A stretch of DNA of 32,288 bases from Clostridia bacterium (GTDB lineage Bacteria; Bacillota; Clostridia; Oscillospirales; CAG-382). A program made the translations under genes and the position numbers. Below, one piece after another: positions 24,491-32,002 of the stretch (position 1 is the first letter of the stretch; the number at the start of each line of letters is the position of its first letter). The stretch spans positions 1 to 32,288 of the forward strand of contig JAFSNK010000040.1 of the NCBI GenBank assembly GCA_017447445.1, read 5' to 3'. The notes below the pieces were generated by a model. It made no database searches and was not told the DNA's origin. It saw nothing but the letters and a program-made list of their open reading frames with translations.

Positions 24491-25348
24491 TTGAACTTTG
24501 AATCCGATATGACCGGGACCATCCGCGCCGAGGAAGCGCGCTTCGATTCCGCGCTCGCCTCCGTGGCGAAATACGTCTGCTCCGACGCGGGCAAAAGATT
24601 CCTGCTTCTGGGCGGGGGAAGCTGCTCCGGCAAGACCACCGGCGCCGAAAAGCTCGCGGCGATGATCTCGTCCTTCGGCAGGACGTGCCACGCCCTCTCG
24701 TTGGACGATTACTACCGCAGTCTGGAGGAAAGCGTCTATCTGCCGGACGGCACGCGGGACGTCGAATCCATAGAGAGTCTGCGGCTCGACCTGCTTGCGA
24801 ACGACCTTAAAAAGATCGCCTCGTGCGAACCGCTTTCGGTTCCGTTTTTCGATTTTACCGTCCGCCGCCGCGTCGATTCCGCGCGCGGGCTGCACGTCCG
24901 CCCCGGCGACGTGATCATCATCGAGGGACTGCACGCGCTCAACCCGCGCATCACCGAAGGGATCATCGGCAGGGAAGAGACGTTTTATATCTATCTGTTC
25001 GCCGACCCGGGCGACGGTTCCGACCGCCGGCTCATCCGCCGCCTCGTGCGGGACAGCCGCCACCGCGATTCCGGTGCCGTGCGCACCTTCGGTATGTGGA
25101 ACACCGTCCGCGACAGCGAAAGCTTTACCATCGAGCCGTTCGCCGCGCAGGCGGACATATCCATAAACACCTTTATGCCCTACGAACGGAACGTGCTGGA
25201 CCCGCTTGCGCTCCCGGTGCTCAAAGCCGTCGCGAAGCGCAGCCGTTTCTACCGCCGCGCGCAGGATATGATCGCAAAGCTTTCCGGCACGCCGCCCGTG
25301 CCGGTCGAAATGATACCGCAAAATTCACTTCTCAGGGAGTTTGTTTAA
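24491..25348 (+). CDS. Uridine kinase-like nucleoside kinase
   Basis: The 285-residue protein belongs to the phosphoribulokinase/uridine kinase P-loop family. Its Walker A is GGGSCSGKTT (41-50); the SLDDYY segment after it and IIIEGLHALNP (about 140-150) match uridine kinase-type substrate and Walker B regions. Many clostridial relatives have an extra N-terminal TGS and threonyl-tRNA-synthetase-like domain; this one has only about 30 residues before the core, so it is the short form. The start is TTG at 24491, set by AAGGGAG six bases upstream and by the lack of a suitable ATG. It lies 13 bases after hemZ. The natural substrate is not shown by sequence. Confidence 0.82.
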   Translation: MNFESDMTGTIRAEEARFDSALASVAKYVCSDAGKRFLLLGGGSCSGKTTGAEKLAAMISSFGRTCHALSLDDYYRSLEESVYLPDGTRDVESIESLRLDLLANDLKKIASCEPLSVPFFDFTVRRRVDSARGLHVRPGDVIIIEGLHALNPRITEGIIGREETFYIYLFADPGDGSDRRLIRRLVRDSRHRDSGAVRTFGMWNTVRDSESFTIEPFAAQADISINTFMPYERNVLDPLALPVLKAVAKRSRFYRRAQDMIAKLSGTPPVPVEMIPQNSLLREFV

Positions 25349-25353
25349 TAATA

Positions 25354-27054
25354 ATGGAACAGGACGTCAAACGCGGCAAAAGTTTTCTGCGCGAAGCGGC
25401 GGTGCTCACCGTTTCCAATTTTGCCGTTAAAATAATCGGAGTGGTATTCAAAATACCGCTTACGAATATACTGGGACAAAGCATCGGCGTGTTCAACGCG
25501 GCGTATTCCATCTACGCCATGCTGTTCATGTTAAGCACCAGCGGTCTGCCGGTCGCCATAAGCCGTCTCGTCGCCGCCAGCAACGAACGCGGGCGCGGCA
25601 GGGAGGCGGACAGGATATCCCTGCTCTCCGGCGTCGCCTTCGGGCTTATCGGGCTGCTGTTCACGGTGCTGCTGCTCATACTCGCTCCGTTCGTGGCGCG
25701 GGTGACGGGACACCCGGATTCGGCCGTGGCGATGCGCGTCATCGCGCCCTCGCTGCTGTTCATCTGCATCTGTTCTTCCGAGAGGGGATATTACCAGGGG
25801 CTTCACAATATGGTCCCCACCGCCATAAGCCAGTTCATCGAGGCGTTCTTCAAAATGTCCGTCGGCCTGGCGGCGGTGTATATCGCCGCTTCGCGCGGGG
25901 CAAGCGTCCCGGTGCAGGCGGCGTGCGCCATAAGCGGCGTTTCGGTGGGCGAGTTCTTCGCCATGGTATACATACTCGCGGTCCGCAAATTCCCGCGCCG
26001 TTCGCGCCCGGTATATACCGACGATACCGTCCGCCCGGACAAAACGCTTATCCGCGCGATAACGCTCGTAGCCCTGCCGGTCACGCTCACCGCGGCGGCG
26101 CTGTATTTTTCGCAGTTCCTCGATACGCTTATAATAGTAAACGTGCTTGAATCCTCCGGCGAAACGCACGAAACGGCGCATACGCTTTATTCGGCGTATA
26201 CCGGGCTTTCGGTCCCGCTTTACGACCTTCTCCCCGCGACTCTGGTGTTCCCCATAGCCACCAGCATCCTGCCCGCCATCTCCGGCGCGCGCGCCGTGGG
26301 GCAAAAAAAGCGCGCGGCGAAGCTCACCGCCCAGGCGATCCGGTTAAGCGGAATAATCGCGGTCCCCTGCGGGGTGTTCCTGCTCGTCACCGGAAAATGG
26401 TGCATATCGCTGCTTTACGGCGCGGATAAATGGAACGTCCCGCTGCAGATGGCTTCCGGCGCGCAGATCACGGCGCTCGACAGCGCGACCTACGCGCTGT
26501 CGGTGCTGGCGTTCGCGGTGTTCTTCATTTCCATCGTCTCCACCACGAACTCGCTGCTTAACGCCTACGGCAGGCAGCATCTTCCGTTCCTTTCGGTGCT
26601 CATCGGCATCGCGGTGCTTACCGTGGCGGAGATAGGCCTGCTTTACAGCCCGCTCGGCATAATCGGCGCGGCGGCGAGCTCGCTCATCTGCTATATGCTG
26701 GTAACGTTTTTGAACATACGCTTCCTGCGGAAATACTGCGGCGTGCGGCTGCGGCTGGCGGGTATGTTCGCCCGCCCGGTGCTGTGCGGCGCGATAACCG
26801 CGCTGTGCGTGTGGCTCGCGCGGATGGGGGCGACGGTGCTCTGGAAGAACCTCGTTTCGGAGGAAACGCTCACACGCGGGGCTTCGCTTTTCATACTTGC
26901 GGTCAGCGGCGTCGTGCTCGTGGCGGTCTACTGCGTCGCGGTGATCGCGCTGCGCGCGATAAAAGAAGACGAGATACGCCTGCTCCCGAAAGGGGATAAG
27001 ATAGCCGATATGCTTATAAGGCGCGGATTTATTAAAAAGACCGGGGTGGAATAA
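25354..27054 (+). CDS. MOP-superfamily lipid/polysaccharide flippase (YabM/SpoVB-like)
   Basis: The 566-residue integral membrane protein has about 14 predicted helices and the basic N terminus, SFLREAAVLTVSNFAVKIIG, typical of MVF/Wzx-type exporters that flip lipid-linked sugars. Its position directly before mazG and upstream of the yabO-yabR block matches B. subtilis yabM, a paralogue of spoVB. A role in moving peptidoglycan or spore-cortex precursors is therefore likely but not proven. The start ATG 25354 is chosen because the longer frame upstream runs inside the kinase gene. The nearest ribosome site, AGGGAG at 25334-25339, is farther from the ATG than usual (about 14 bases). The stop overlaps mazG as TAATG. 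Confidence 0.85.
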   Translation: MEQDVKRGKSFLREAAVLTVSNFAVKIIGVVFKIPLTNILGQSIGVFNAAYSIYAMLFMLSTSGLPVAISRLVAASNERGRGREADRISLLSGVAFGLIGLLFTVLLLILAPFVARVTGHPDSAVAMRVIAPSLLFICICSSERGYYQGLHNMVPTAISQFIEAFFKMSVGLAAVYIAASRGASVPVQAACAISGVSVGEFFAMVYILAVRKFPRRSRPVYTDDTVRPDKTLIRAITLVALPVTLTAAALYFSQFLDTLIIVNVLESSGETHETAHTLYSAYTGLSVPLYDLLPATLVFPIATSILPAISGARAVGQKKRAAKLTAQAIRLSGIIAVPCGVFLLVTGKWCISLLYGADKWNVPLQMASGAQITALDSATYALSVLAFAVFFISIVSTTNSLLNAYGRQHLPFLSVLIGIAVLTVAEIGLLYSPLGIIGAAASSLICYMLVTFLNIRFLRKYCGVRLRLAGMFARPVLCGAITALCVWLARMGATVLWKNLVSEETLTRGASLFILAVSGVVLVAVYCVAVIALRAIKEDEIRLLPKGDKIADMLIRRGFIKKTGVE

Positions 27055-27875
27055 TGGATACCGAGAAGGCAAAAAAAGAACTGCTTGAAAAAAGCGAATA
27101 CGGATTCGACGATCTTGTCGCCATAATGCGCGTCCTGCGCGCTCCGGGCGGCTGCCCCTGGGACCGCGAGCAGACTCACGCTTCCATCCGGCGCGACCTT
27201 CTGGAGGAGACCTACGAGCTTATAGAGGGCATCGACGCGGGCGACGCGGATATGCTGCGCGAGGAGCTGGGCGACGTGCTGCTGCAGGTCGTGTTCCATT
27301 CGGTCATAGCGGAGCAGGACGGCGAATTCGATATCGGCGACGTCTGCGGCGATATATGCAAAAAGCTTATAGTAAGGCATCCGCACGTTTTCGGCGACGT
27401 CACCGCGAACGATTCGGCGACTGTGCTTGCAAACTGGGACGCCATTAAAAAGCGCACCAAGCACCAGCAAAGCGATACCGAGGTGCTGCGCTCCGTTACG
27501 AAAGCGCTCCCCGCGCTTATGCGCGCGCAGAAGCTGGGAAGCAAATCGCGCAAGTGGGGCTTCGACTTCGCGGATTACGCGTCCGCCGCCGAAAAAATAC
27601 CGGAGGAACTGCGCGAGGCGCTGGAGGCGGCGGATTCCGGCGACGCTCTGAAAACCGAGGAGGAGTTCGGCGATCTGCTGCTGGCGGTGGTCAACGCCGC
27701 GCGGCTCGCGGGGGTAGACGCCGAGCAGGCGCTTTATAAGGCGAACGAAAAATACATCGCACGTTTTTCGGAGGTGGAAAAGCTCTGCCTCGCCGAAGGA
27801 AAGTCGGTAAAAGATACTCCGGAATCGAAAAAAGCGGAGTTTTGGGAGGAAGCCAAGCGAAAAACGGCAAAATAA
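27054..27875 (+). CDS. mazG: Nucleoside triphosphate pyrophosphohydrolase MazG
   Basis: MazG hydrolyses nucleoside triphosphates, possibly including damaged ones, to monophosphates and pyrophosphate. The 273-residue protein has two MazG folds. The first holds GGCPWDREQTHASIRRDLLEE and the metal site EExxE with ELGDVLLQVVFH (about 47-82); the second holds TEEEFGDLLLAVVN (about 200-213). It corresponds to B. subtilis yabN but lacks the N-terminal tetrapyrrole methylase domain found fused in that protein. It is the last gene of the long run that begins near 3664. Confidence 0.94.
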   Translation: MDTEKAKKELLEKSEYGFDDLVAIMRVLRAPGGCPWDREQTHASIRRDLLEETYELIEGIDAGDADMLREELGDVLLQVVFHSVIAEQDGEFDIGDVCGDICKKLIVRHPHVFGDVTANDSATVLANWDAIKKRTKHQQSDTEVLRSVTKALPALMRAQKLGSKSRKWGFDFADYASAAEKIPEELREALEAADSGDALKTEEEFGDLLLAVVNAARLAGVDAEQALYKANEKYIARFSEVEKLCLAEGKSVKDTPESKKAEFWEEAKRKTAK

Positions 27876-27918
27876 CGCGAATATTTCGATATTATTTACC
27901 AAAAAAGGCAAAAAAGAC

Positions 27919-27947
27919 TTGAAAACAGGGAATAATCGTGATATAAT
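27919..27947 (+). promoter_or_regulatory. Consensus sigma-A promoter for HU
   Basis: TTGAAA (27919-27924), a 17-base spacer and TATAAT (27942-27947). The predicted start near 27954 leaves a leader of about 31 bases holding the AAAGGAA ribosome site. Confidence 0.85.
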
Positions 27948-27984
27948 ACAAACAGAAACACAAATAACAGAAAGGAAAATGATT

Positions 27985-28260
27985 ATGAACAAATCCACTC
28001 TTATCGAAGCGGTTGCCGCAAAAGCCAACCTTAAAAAGAAAGAAGCCGAAGCTGCCGTTAACGCTGCGCTCGAAGCTATCGTTAACGATCTCGCTACCGG
28101 CGGAAAGGTTCAGATCGCCGGATTCGGCACTTTCAAGGTAAAAGAAAGAGCTGCCAGAGTAGGCCGCAACCCCAGGACCAAGAAGTCCATAAAGATCCCG
28201 GCTTCCAAGGCGCCCGCTTTCACCGCAGGTCTTGCGTTCAAAAAAGCAGTCAACAAATAA
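27985..28260 (+). CDS. hup: HU family DNA-binding protein
   Basis: HU is the abundant nucleoid protein that bends DNA as a dimer. The 91-residue protein matches full-length HU, with the core and the arm that carries the DNA-kinking proline in GRNPRTKK. ATG 27985 is chosen over an in-frame ATG six bases earlier because it keeps an eight-base distance from AAAGGAA and gives the standard MNKSTLIEAVA start. Codon use differs from neighbours (GCT, AGA and GTT are frequent instead of GCG and CGC), which fits selection for high expression rather than transfer. It has its own promoter and a hairpin terminator. Confidence 0.97.
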   Translation: MNKSTLIEAVAAKANLKKKEAEAAVNAALEAIVNDLATGGKVQIAGFGTFKVKERAARVGRNPRTKKSIKIPASKAPAFTAGLAFKKAVNK

Positions 28261-28272
28261 AATCACTATCCG

Positions 28273-28304
28273 ACAGGCGGGGGTTCGCTCCCGCCTGTTC
28301 GTTC
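28273..28304 (+). terminator. Terminator after HU
   Basis: Nine-base-pair stem, ACAGGCGGG (28273-28281) with CCCGCCTGT (28290-28298), loop of eight bases, then a modest T-rich tail. Some read-through into the yabO group is likely, as no other promoter is obvious before it. Confidence 0.65.
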
Positions 28305-28320
28305 TTAATCAGGTTTTATA

Positions 28321-28563
28321 ATGAGGCTCGACAAATTCCTTAAAGTTTCGCGCATAATAAAACGCCGCACGGTCGCCAACGAGGCATGCGACGAATCGCT
28401 GGTCACTGTGAACGGCAAGGCGGCGAAGCCCTCGCACGACGTAAAGCCGGGCGATATAATAGAGGTCAGATACGGCAGCCGCACCACGCGCTTCCGCGTG
28501 CTCTCGGTGGGCGAAAACGTCCGCAAGAACGAAGCGGCGGAAATGTACGAGGTGCTGTCATAA
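28321..28563 (+). CDS. S4-domain RNA-binding protein RlbP/YabO
   Basis: The 80-residue protein is one S4 domain: MRLDKFLKVSRIIKRRTVANEACD, followed by VNGKAAKPSHDVKPGDIIEVRYG, the usual two-part motif. In B. subtilis YabO is reported to bind stalled 50S-nascent chain complexes in ribosome quality control (RqcP); I infer the same here from sequence and location next to yabP. The ribosome site is weak (AGG about nine bases before the ATG). Confidence 0.92.
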   Translation: MRLDKFLKVSRIIKRRTVANEACDESLVTVNGKAAKPSHDVKPGDIIEVRYGSRTTRFRVLSVGENVRKNEAAEMYEVLS

Positions 28564-28607
28564 ACCGCGCGCCCTCCGCGTATAGATAATACGAAGGGGG
28601 CGGCAAT

Positions 28608-28874
28608 ATGAACGGAACACCACACCACACGCTATCGCTCGACTCGCGCAGGGAGCTTAAAGTCACCTCGGTCGGCGAGGTGCTGAGCTTCGACGAGACC
28701 GAGATCTGCCTTTCGGTAGGCGATTCGGTGCTCGATATCGGCGGGGAGGGGCTTTCGGTCACGAACCTCTCGCTCGGCACGGGCGAAGTTACGGTCACCG
28801 GCCGCGTCAACGCCATCGCGTATTACGATTCCGCGCCGCGCCGCAAAAGGTTCGGGCTGTTCGGGAAGGCGTAG
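28608..28874 (+). CDS. yabP: Sporulation protein YabP
   Basis: The 88-residue protein matches the YabP/YqfC family: an N-terminal HTLSLDSRRELKVTSVGEV followed by beta-rich repeats ending near LTVTGRVNAIAYY-like GRVNAIAYYD. Family members are needed for proper spore formation in B. subtilis. The ribosome site is AAGGGGG about ten bases before the ATG. It sits between the S4 gene and yabQ, the same order as in B. subtilis, which supports the assignment more than its sequence alone. Confidence 0.88.
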   Translation: MNGTPHHTLSLDSRRELKVTSVGEVLSFDETEICLSVGDSVLDIGGEGLSVTNLSLGTGEVTVTGRVNAIAYYDSAPRRKRFGLFGKA

Positions 28875-28877
28875 GTA

Positions 28878-29513
28878 TTGCAGGCGTTTGCCCGCGGGCT
28901 TCTGCTCGCAGCGTGGGCGGCGGCTGCCGGCGCGTTCCTCTGCGCGGTGTACGATCTGTTCCGTCTGTTCCGCCTCGGGCGGAGACCCGGCGCCGTGCCG
29001 CTGTTTTTTTCCGACCTGCTGTTCTGCGCGTTCGTCTATGCGGCGTTCGCGCTGCTGTTCTTCAATCTTACTCACGGCAGGGTGCGCTGGTTCGCTTTCG
29101 CGTGTGCCGCGGCGGGGTTCCTGCTCTGGCGCGCGACATTCGGAAAGCTGCTTATGCGCGCGGCGGAAAAGTGCCTTTCGGTTACGAAAACAACGCTTGC
29201 AAAAGCGAAAAGATATTTGCTTCGCGCCGCGCTCCGCGCAAAGCGCGCGGCGGGCTCCGCGGCGGCTTGCCGCAGGGATATAAAAAACGCCCGCAGGGGC
29301 TACGGATTCACAAAATCGTTGCAACGGAGAAAAGCAAAGTATGGAAAAGAAAAAGATCAAGCGCAGCAATCTGATAATCAGGATATCGTTTGTTCTGATA
29401 TTCGTGTTCCTGTTCATATCGGTGATAAACCTTCAGGTGCAGATACGCGATCTCCGCGTCGAGCGCGAAAAACGCGCCGCGCAGCTTCAAACGCTGCAGG
29501 ACAGCATCGATGA
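28878..29513 (+). CDS. yabQ: Spore cortex biosynthesis protein YabQ, long 3' overlap
   Basis: YabQ is a membrane protein required for spore cortex formation. The N-terminal part has about four hydrophobic segments (near 7-24, 41-63, 70-88) and the VYDLFRLFRL motif (24-33) typical of the family. The start is TTG 28878, preceded by GGAAGG. The frame remains open through the first 173 bases of divIC and stops at 29511-29513, so 57 C-terminal residues are encoded inside divIC; they are basic and low in hydrophobic residues. Such an overlap is unusual. The true stop may differ if a sequencing indel is present near 29200-29340. The core is confident, the C-terminal end is not. Confidence 0.75.
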   Translation: MQAFARGLLLAAWAAAAGAFLCAVYDLFRLFRLGRRPGAVPLFFSDLLFCAFVYAAFALLFFNLTHGRVRWFAFACAAAGFLLWRATFGKLLMRAAEKCLSVTKTTLAKAKRYLLRAALRAKRAAGSAAACRRDIKNARRGYGFTKSLQRRKAKYGKEKDQAQQSDNQDIVCSDIRVPVHIGDKPSGADTRSPRRARKTRRAASNAAGQHR

Positions 29514-29631
29514 ACTGGAGCTTCGTATTGCCACGCCTATCGACGATAAATATATCGAGCGCATCGCGCGCGACCGGCTCGGGTACCGCAAACCGGGCGA
29601 AATAATCTATTACAACGATATAGCGAATTAA
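29341..29631 (+). CDS. divIC: Septum formation initiator DivIC/FtsB family
   Basis: DivIC is a single-pass membrane protein of the divisome, acting with FtsL. The 96-residue protein has a basic N terminus (MEKKKIKRSN), one membrane helix (about 12-30), a coiled coil (about 31-63) and the C-terminal IERIARDRLGYRKPGEIIYY segment typical of the family. The ribosome site is GGAG at 29326-29329, about 11 bases upstream. Location between yabQ and the S1-domain gene matches B. subtilis. The yabQ frame overlaps its first 173 bases. Confidence 0.93.
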   Translation: MEKKKIKRSNLIIRISFVLIFVFLFISVINLQVQIRDLRVEREKRAAQLQTLQDSIDELELRIATPIDDKYIERIARDRLGYRKPGEIIYYNDIAN

Positions 29632-29643
29632 GGGGCGCTTTGC

Positions 29644-30033
29644 ATGGCATACAAAGTCGGCGACAGTGTAAAAGGAACCGTAAACGGGATCACGTCTTTC
29701 GGCGCGTTCGTAAAACTCGAATCCGGCGAAACGGGGCTTATCCACATTTCCAAACTGTCGCGCGGGTTTGTGCGCGACGTGCAAAGCGTCGTTCGTCAGG
29801 GCGATCCCGTCACGGCGACGGTGATATCGCTCGACGGCGATAAGATCGGGCTTTCGCTTATCGGCGGGCGTGATCCGCGCGGCGGGAAACGCTCTTCCGG
29901 CGACGGACGCGCCGCGCGCGGCGGCGAACCGGGCGATCTCGAATCGATGCTTTCGTCGTTCAGGACCGCCAGCAGCGAAAGACTCTCCGCGCTCGGCTCC
30001 GCGGCGGATCCGCGTCAAAGAAGAAGAAAATAA
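29644..30033 (+). CDS. S1-domain RNA-binding protein (YabR-like)
   Basis: The 129-residue protein has one S1 domain (about 2-72): GDSVKGTVNGITSFGAFVKL and GLIHISKLS are the signature strands. The C-terminal 55 residues are Gly/Arg-rich then helical and resemble the tails of YabR proteins. The ribosome site AAGGGG lies eight bases before the ATG. In B. subtilis the next gene is spoIIE; here a terminator follows and no spoIIE is in the window. Confidence 0.9.
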   Translation: MAYKVGDSVKGTVNGITSFGAFVKLESGETGLIHISKLSRGFVRDVQSVVRQGDPVTATVISLDGDKIGLSLIGGRDPRGGKRSSGDGRAARGGEPGDLESMLSSFRTASSERLSALGSAADPRQRRRK

Positions 30034-30062
30034 CAAAAAAGCCCGCCTCGGCGGTTTTTTTG
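30034..30062. terminator. Bidirectional terminator after the yabO-yabR group
   Basis: A run of A (30035-30040), a CCGC...GCGG stem (30043-30054) and a T run (30055-30061). The symmetry of A and T tracts allows use on both strands; on the plus strand it ends the S1-domain gene. Confidence 0.7.
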
Positions 30063-30107
30063 TTATCAATGATTTTCAGAGCGCAAAAAACGTACGATTT
30101 TCTATTG

Positions 30108-30139
30108 CCCCCGCCGAACACGGTCCGGCGGGGGGGGGG
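30108..30139. other. GC-rich hairpin with a ten-G run
   Basis: CCCCCGCCG (30108-30116) can pair with 30126-30134. The right arm lies in a run of ten G (30130-30139). It sits between convergent genes and could act as an RNA stabiliser or backup terminator. The run is also a typical place for sequencing error. Confidence 0.5.
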
Positions 30140-30145
30140 TACCGT

Positions 30146-30202
30146 AAAAACGGGCGTCGCTTTGTTCGCGCTCCGCGGCCGGGCACCGCCCGCCCGCTTT
30201 TT
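30146..30202. terminator. Candidate terminator of the sigma-factor gene
   Basis: Read on the minus strand, CGGGCG (30191-30196) can pair with CGCCCG (30151-30156), followed by five T (complement of 30146-30150). The loop is long (about 34 bases, with inner pairing), so this is weaker than a standard hairpin. T runs on both sides could allow use in both directions. Confidence 0.45.
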
Positions 30203-30211
30203 CAAAACTCT

Positions 30212-31831
30212 TTAACCGGGAAGCTTATCCGCAAACATAATAAGGTTCGCGGTGATCTTTTCGCGCTTGGTAAGCGGTTTAAAGGTGCCGTCGGAGTAAA
30301 GTATGTCGAGCACCATCATGGCGCAGTCGGTGCGGACGGGGTTGCTGTTGTAATAAACGATCAGATCCTGCATTTGCGGGGGATATTGCTTCGCCTTGTT
30401 CAGCGCGTTCTCCAACGCCGCCTCCGCAAACCCTTCGGTCAGCTTTTTATCGGGCGCAGGGATCGCCGCGCAGAAGCTTTCAAGCGTGCTTTTCGCGATC
30501 ATAACGTTCACTTCGCCGTTTTTGCCGATGAATCCGCGGTCTTTAAGCCTGCAGAGCTTTTCCGCGTTGGCTTTTTTGTCGGCAAGCCTGCCGGTGATAT
30601 ACTCATAAAGATAATCGTAATCGGCGGTAAGGTTGTTCTTCCAGCCGCCTTTCCGCGAGTCGAAACGGGTGTCCCACGCTTTCGAGCCGACTCCGGCGTA
30701 TTTGCTTGAAATGCGCGTCATCGCTCCGCAGCACCCGTAATCGCCCTTGTGCCGCATAACGTAATCCGGGTCTTCGCATTTGCTTTTAAGGTCGGCGTTG
30801 GCAATGAAGCTGCCGCCCGCGGCGGTCTTTATGAAGTAACGTGAAATATCGACTCTGTCCGCCGCGCCGATATCCACTTTTTCCGATATCGCATAGAACA
30901 CCGCCGCCGCCTCAAAGAGTTCGCGGTTGCCGCCGGGGATGTAAACGTCCTTCATCTCCCTTGCCGCAGCGATCACGGCGGGCGCGTATTCCTTTGCCAG
31001 CTTTTCGGCGATCTGCAGTTTTATCCCGAGTTCGGAATCTTCTTTTTCCCGCGACCACGTGCGCGGGCTGAACAGCACGTAGGTGGTGAACCTGCCGTCT
31101 TTCGTGTGGACAAGGAAGCCGTTGCTTTCAAGGAATTCCACCTTGTCCTCGATATATGCCGGCACCACGCCAAGCTCTTCGGCAATTTCCGTCACGTTCT
31201 TCGGCTCGTGATAACAGCTGTAAGCTATGTTCAGGTTCAGTTTGTCGCCGAGATAGTATTCCGTCGCTGCGTTGCTTCCGGGGTTGCCGTTGTGTCCCAG
31301 ATTCGTTGCAATTACCGGCGATATGCCGAGTTTTCCGATTCTTCTTTCCATTTTCAAACCTTCCTTCAATTCGTTGCGCGCCTTGTTCAGGTGCCATTTC
31401 ACGGTGCCCTCCGGCAGACCGAGCCTCGCGGCGATCTGCTTTATCGGCTCGTTTTTGTAATAGAAAAGGAAAACTATTTCCCTGCGCGCCGCCGAAAGGA
31501 AAGCGACCTCGCGGCGGAGTATATCCACCTGACCGTCGTCCTCCTCATCGAACTGCTGCTCGTAAGGCAGTTCGCCTATCGTGTCGAGCGAAACGCCCGC
31601 TTGCTTCTTCACGTTTGCCACGTATTTTGAATACACGTGCTCGCATATGCGCCATACGTAGCCGTCGACGTTATAGATATCTTCCGATCTCAGCATCGAC
31701 TTGTAAACCTCGGCGGTCATTTCCGCGGCAAGCTCTTCCGTTTCGTCATAGGAAAACGACTTTTTGTAGGCGAATCCGTATATCTTCGGCAAATATTCGG
31801 TTATCAGCGCGTCGGCTTTCTGTTTTTCCAT
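30212..31831 (-). CDS. ECF-type sigma factor with large C-terminal extension
   Basis: The 539-residue protein begins as an ECF sigma factor: region 2 (about 10-75, EYLPKIYGFAYKK to VWRICEHVYSKYV) and region 4 (about 103-160) with the helix-turn-helix IKQIAARLGLPEGTVKWHLNKAR. ECF proteins normally end near residue 170-190. Here about 370 more residues follow: a second helix-turn-helix or winged-helix segment (about 208-250, VTEIAEELGVVPAYIEDKVEFL) and a soluble region without membrane segments that I do not recognise, with Cys352, Cys367 and Cys368 close together. No anti-sigma gene adjoins it, so the extension may replace one by sensing a ligand or partner. ATG 31831 has AGAGGAA upstream. Confidence 0.85.
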   Translation of the reverse strand: MEKQKADALITEYLPKIYGFAYKKSFSYDETEELAAEMTAEVYKSMLRSEDIYNVDGYVWRICEHVYSKYVANVKKQAGVSLDTIGELPYEQQFDEEDDGQVDILRREVAFLSAARREIVFLFYYKNEPIKQIAARLGLPEGTVKWHLNKARNELKEGLKMERRIGKLGISPVIATNLGHNGNPGSNAATEYYLGDKLNLNIAYSCYHEPKNVTEIAEELGVVPAYIEDKVEFLESNGFLVHTKDGRFTTYVLFSPRTWSREKEDSELGIKLQIAEKLAKEYAPAVIAAAREMKDVYIPGGNRELFEAAAVFYAISEKVDIGAADRVDISRYFIKTAAGGSFIANADLKSKCEDPDYVMRHKGDYGCCGAMTRISSKYAGVGSKAWDTRFDSRKGGWKNNLTADYDYLYEYITGRLADKKANAEKLCRLKDRGFIGKNGEVNVMIAKSTLESFCAAIPAPDKKLTEGFAEAALENALNKAKQYPPQMQDLIVYYNSNPVRTDCAMMVLDILYSDGTFKPLTKREKITANLIMFADKLPG

Positions 31832-31906
31832 TTCCGTTCCTCTTTTCGGTCGACCTGTCTATACAGTGCGGCGAATTGCAAAAAGGTTGGCGTGTTTTGT
31901 AAAAAT

Positions 31907-31935
31907 ATTCTAACATTTGCAAAAACGATTTGCAA
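31907..31935 (-). promoter_or_regulatory. Candidate promoter of the sigma-factor gene
   Basis: On the minus strand TTGCAA (31930-31935), a 17-base spacer and TAGAAT (31907-31912). The element TTTGCAA occurs at 31916-31922 and 31929-31935, and close variants at 31875-31881 and 31939-31945, which may form an operator. Confidence 0.45.
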
Positions 31936-31973
31936 CAGTTTGCGGGTATGCGGCTAAAAAATTAAATTTGCGG

Positions 31974-32002
31974 TTGACAATCGCGTTTTTATGTAGTATA
32001 AT
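31974..32002 (+). promoter_or_regulatory. Perfect-consensus promoter of tRNA-Pro
   Basis: TTGACA (31974-31979), 17 bases and TATAAT (31997-32002). The predicted start near 32009 leaves a leader of about 66 bases before the mature tRNA. Confidence 0.85.

Noticed and set aside
24823..25353. Extension of the flippase frame 177 codons upstream
   Set aside because: This part lies in another frame inside the kinase gene and is Arg/Pro-rich; the membrane protein begins at 25354.
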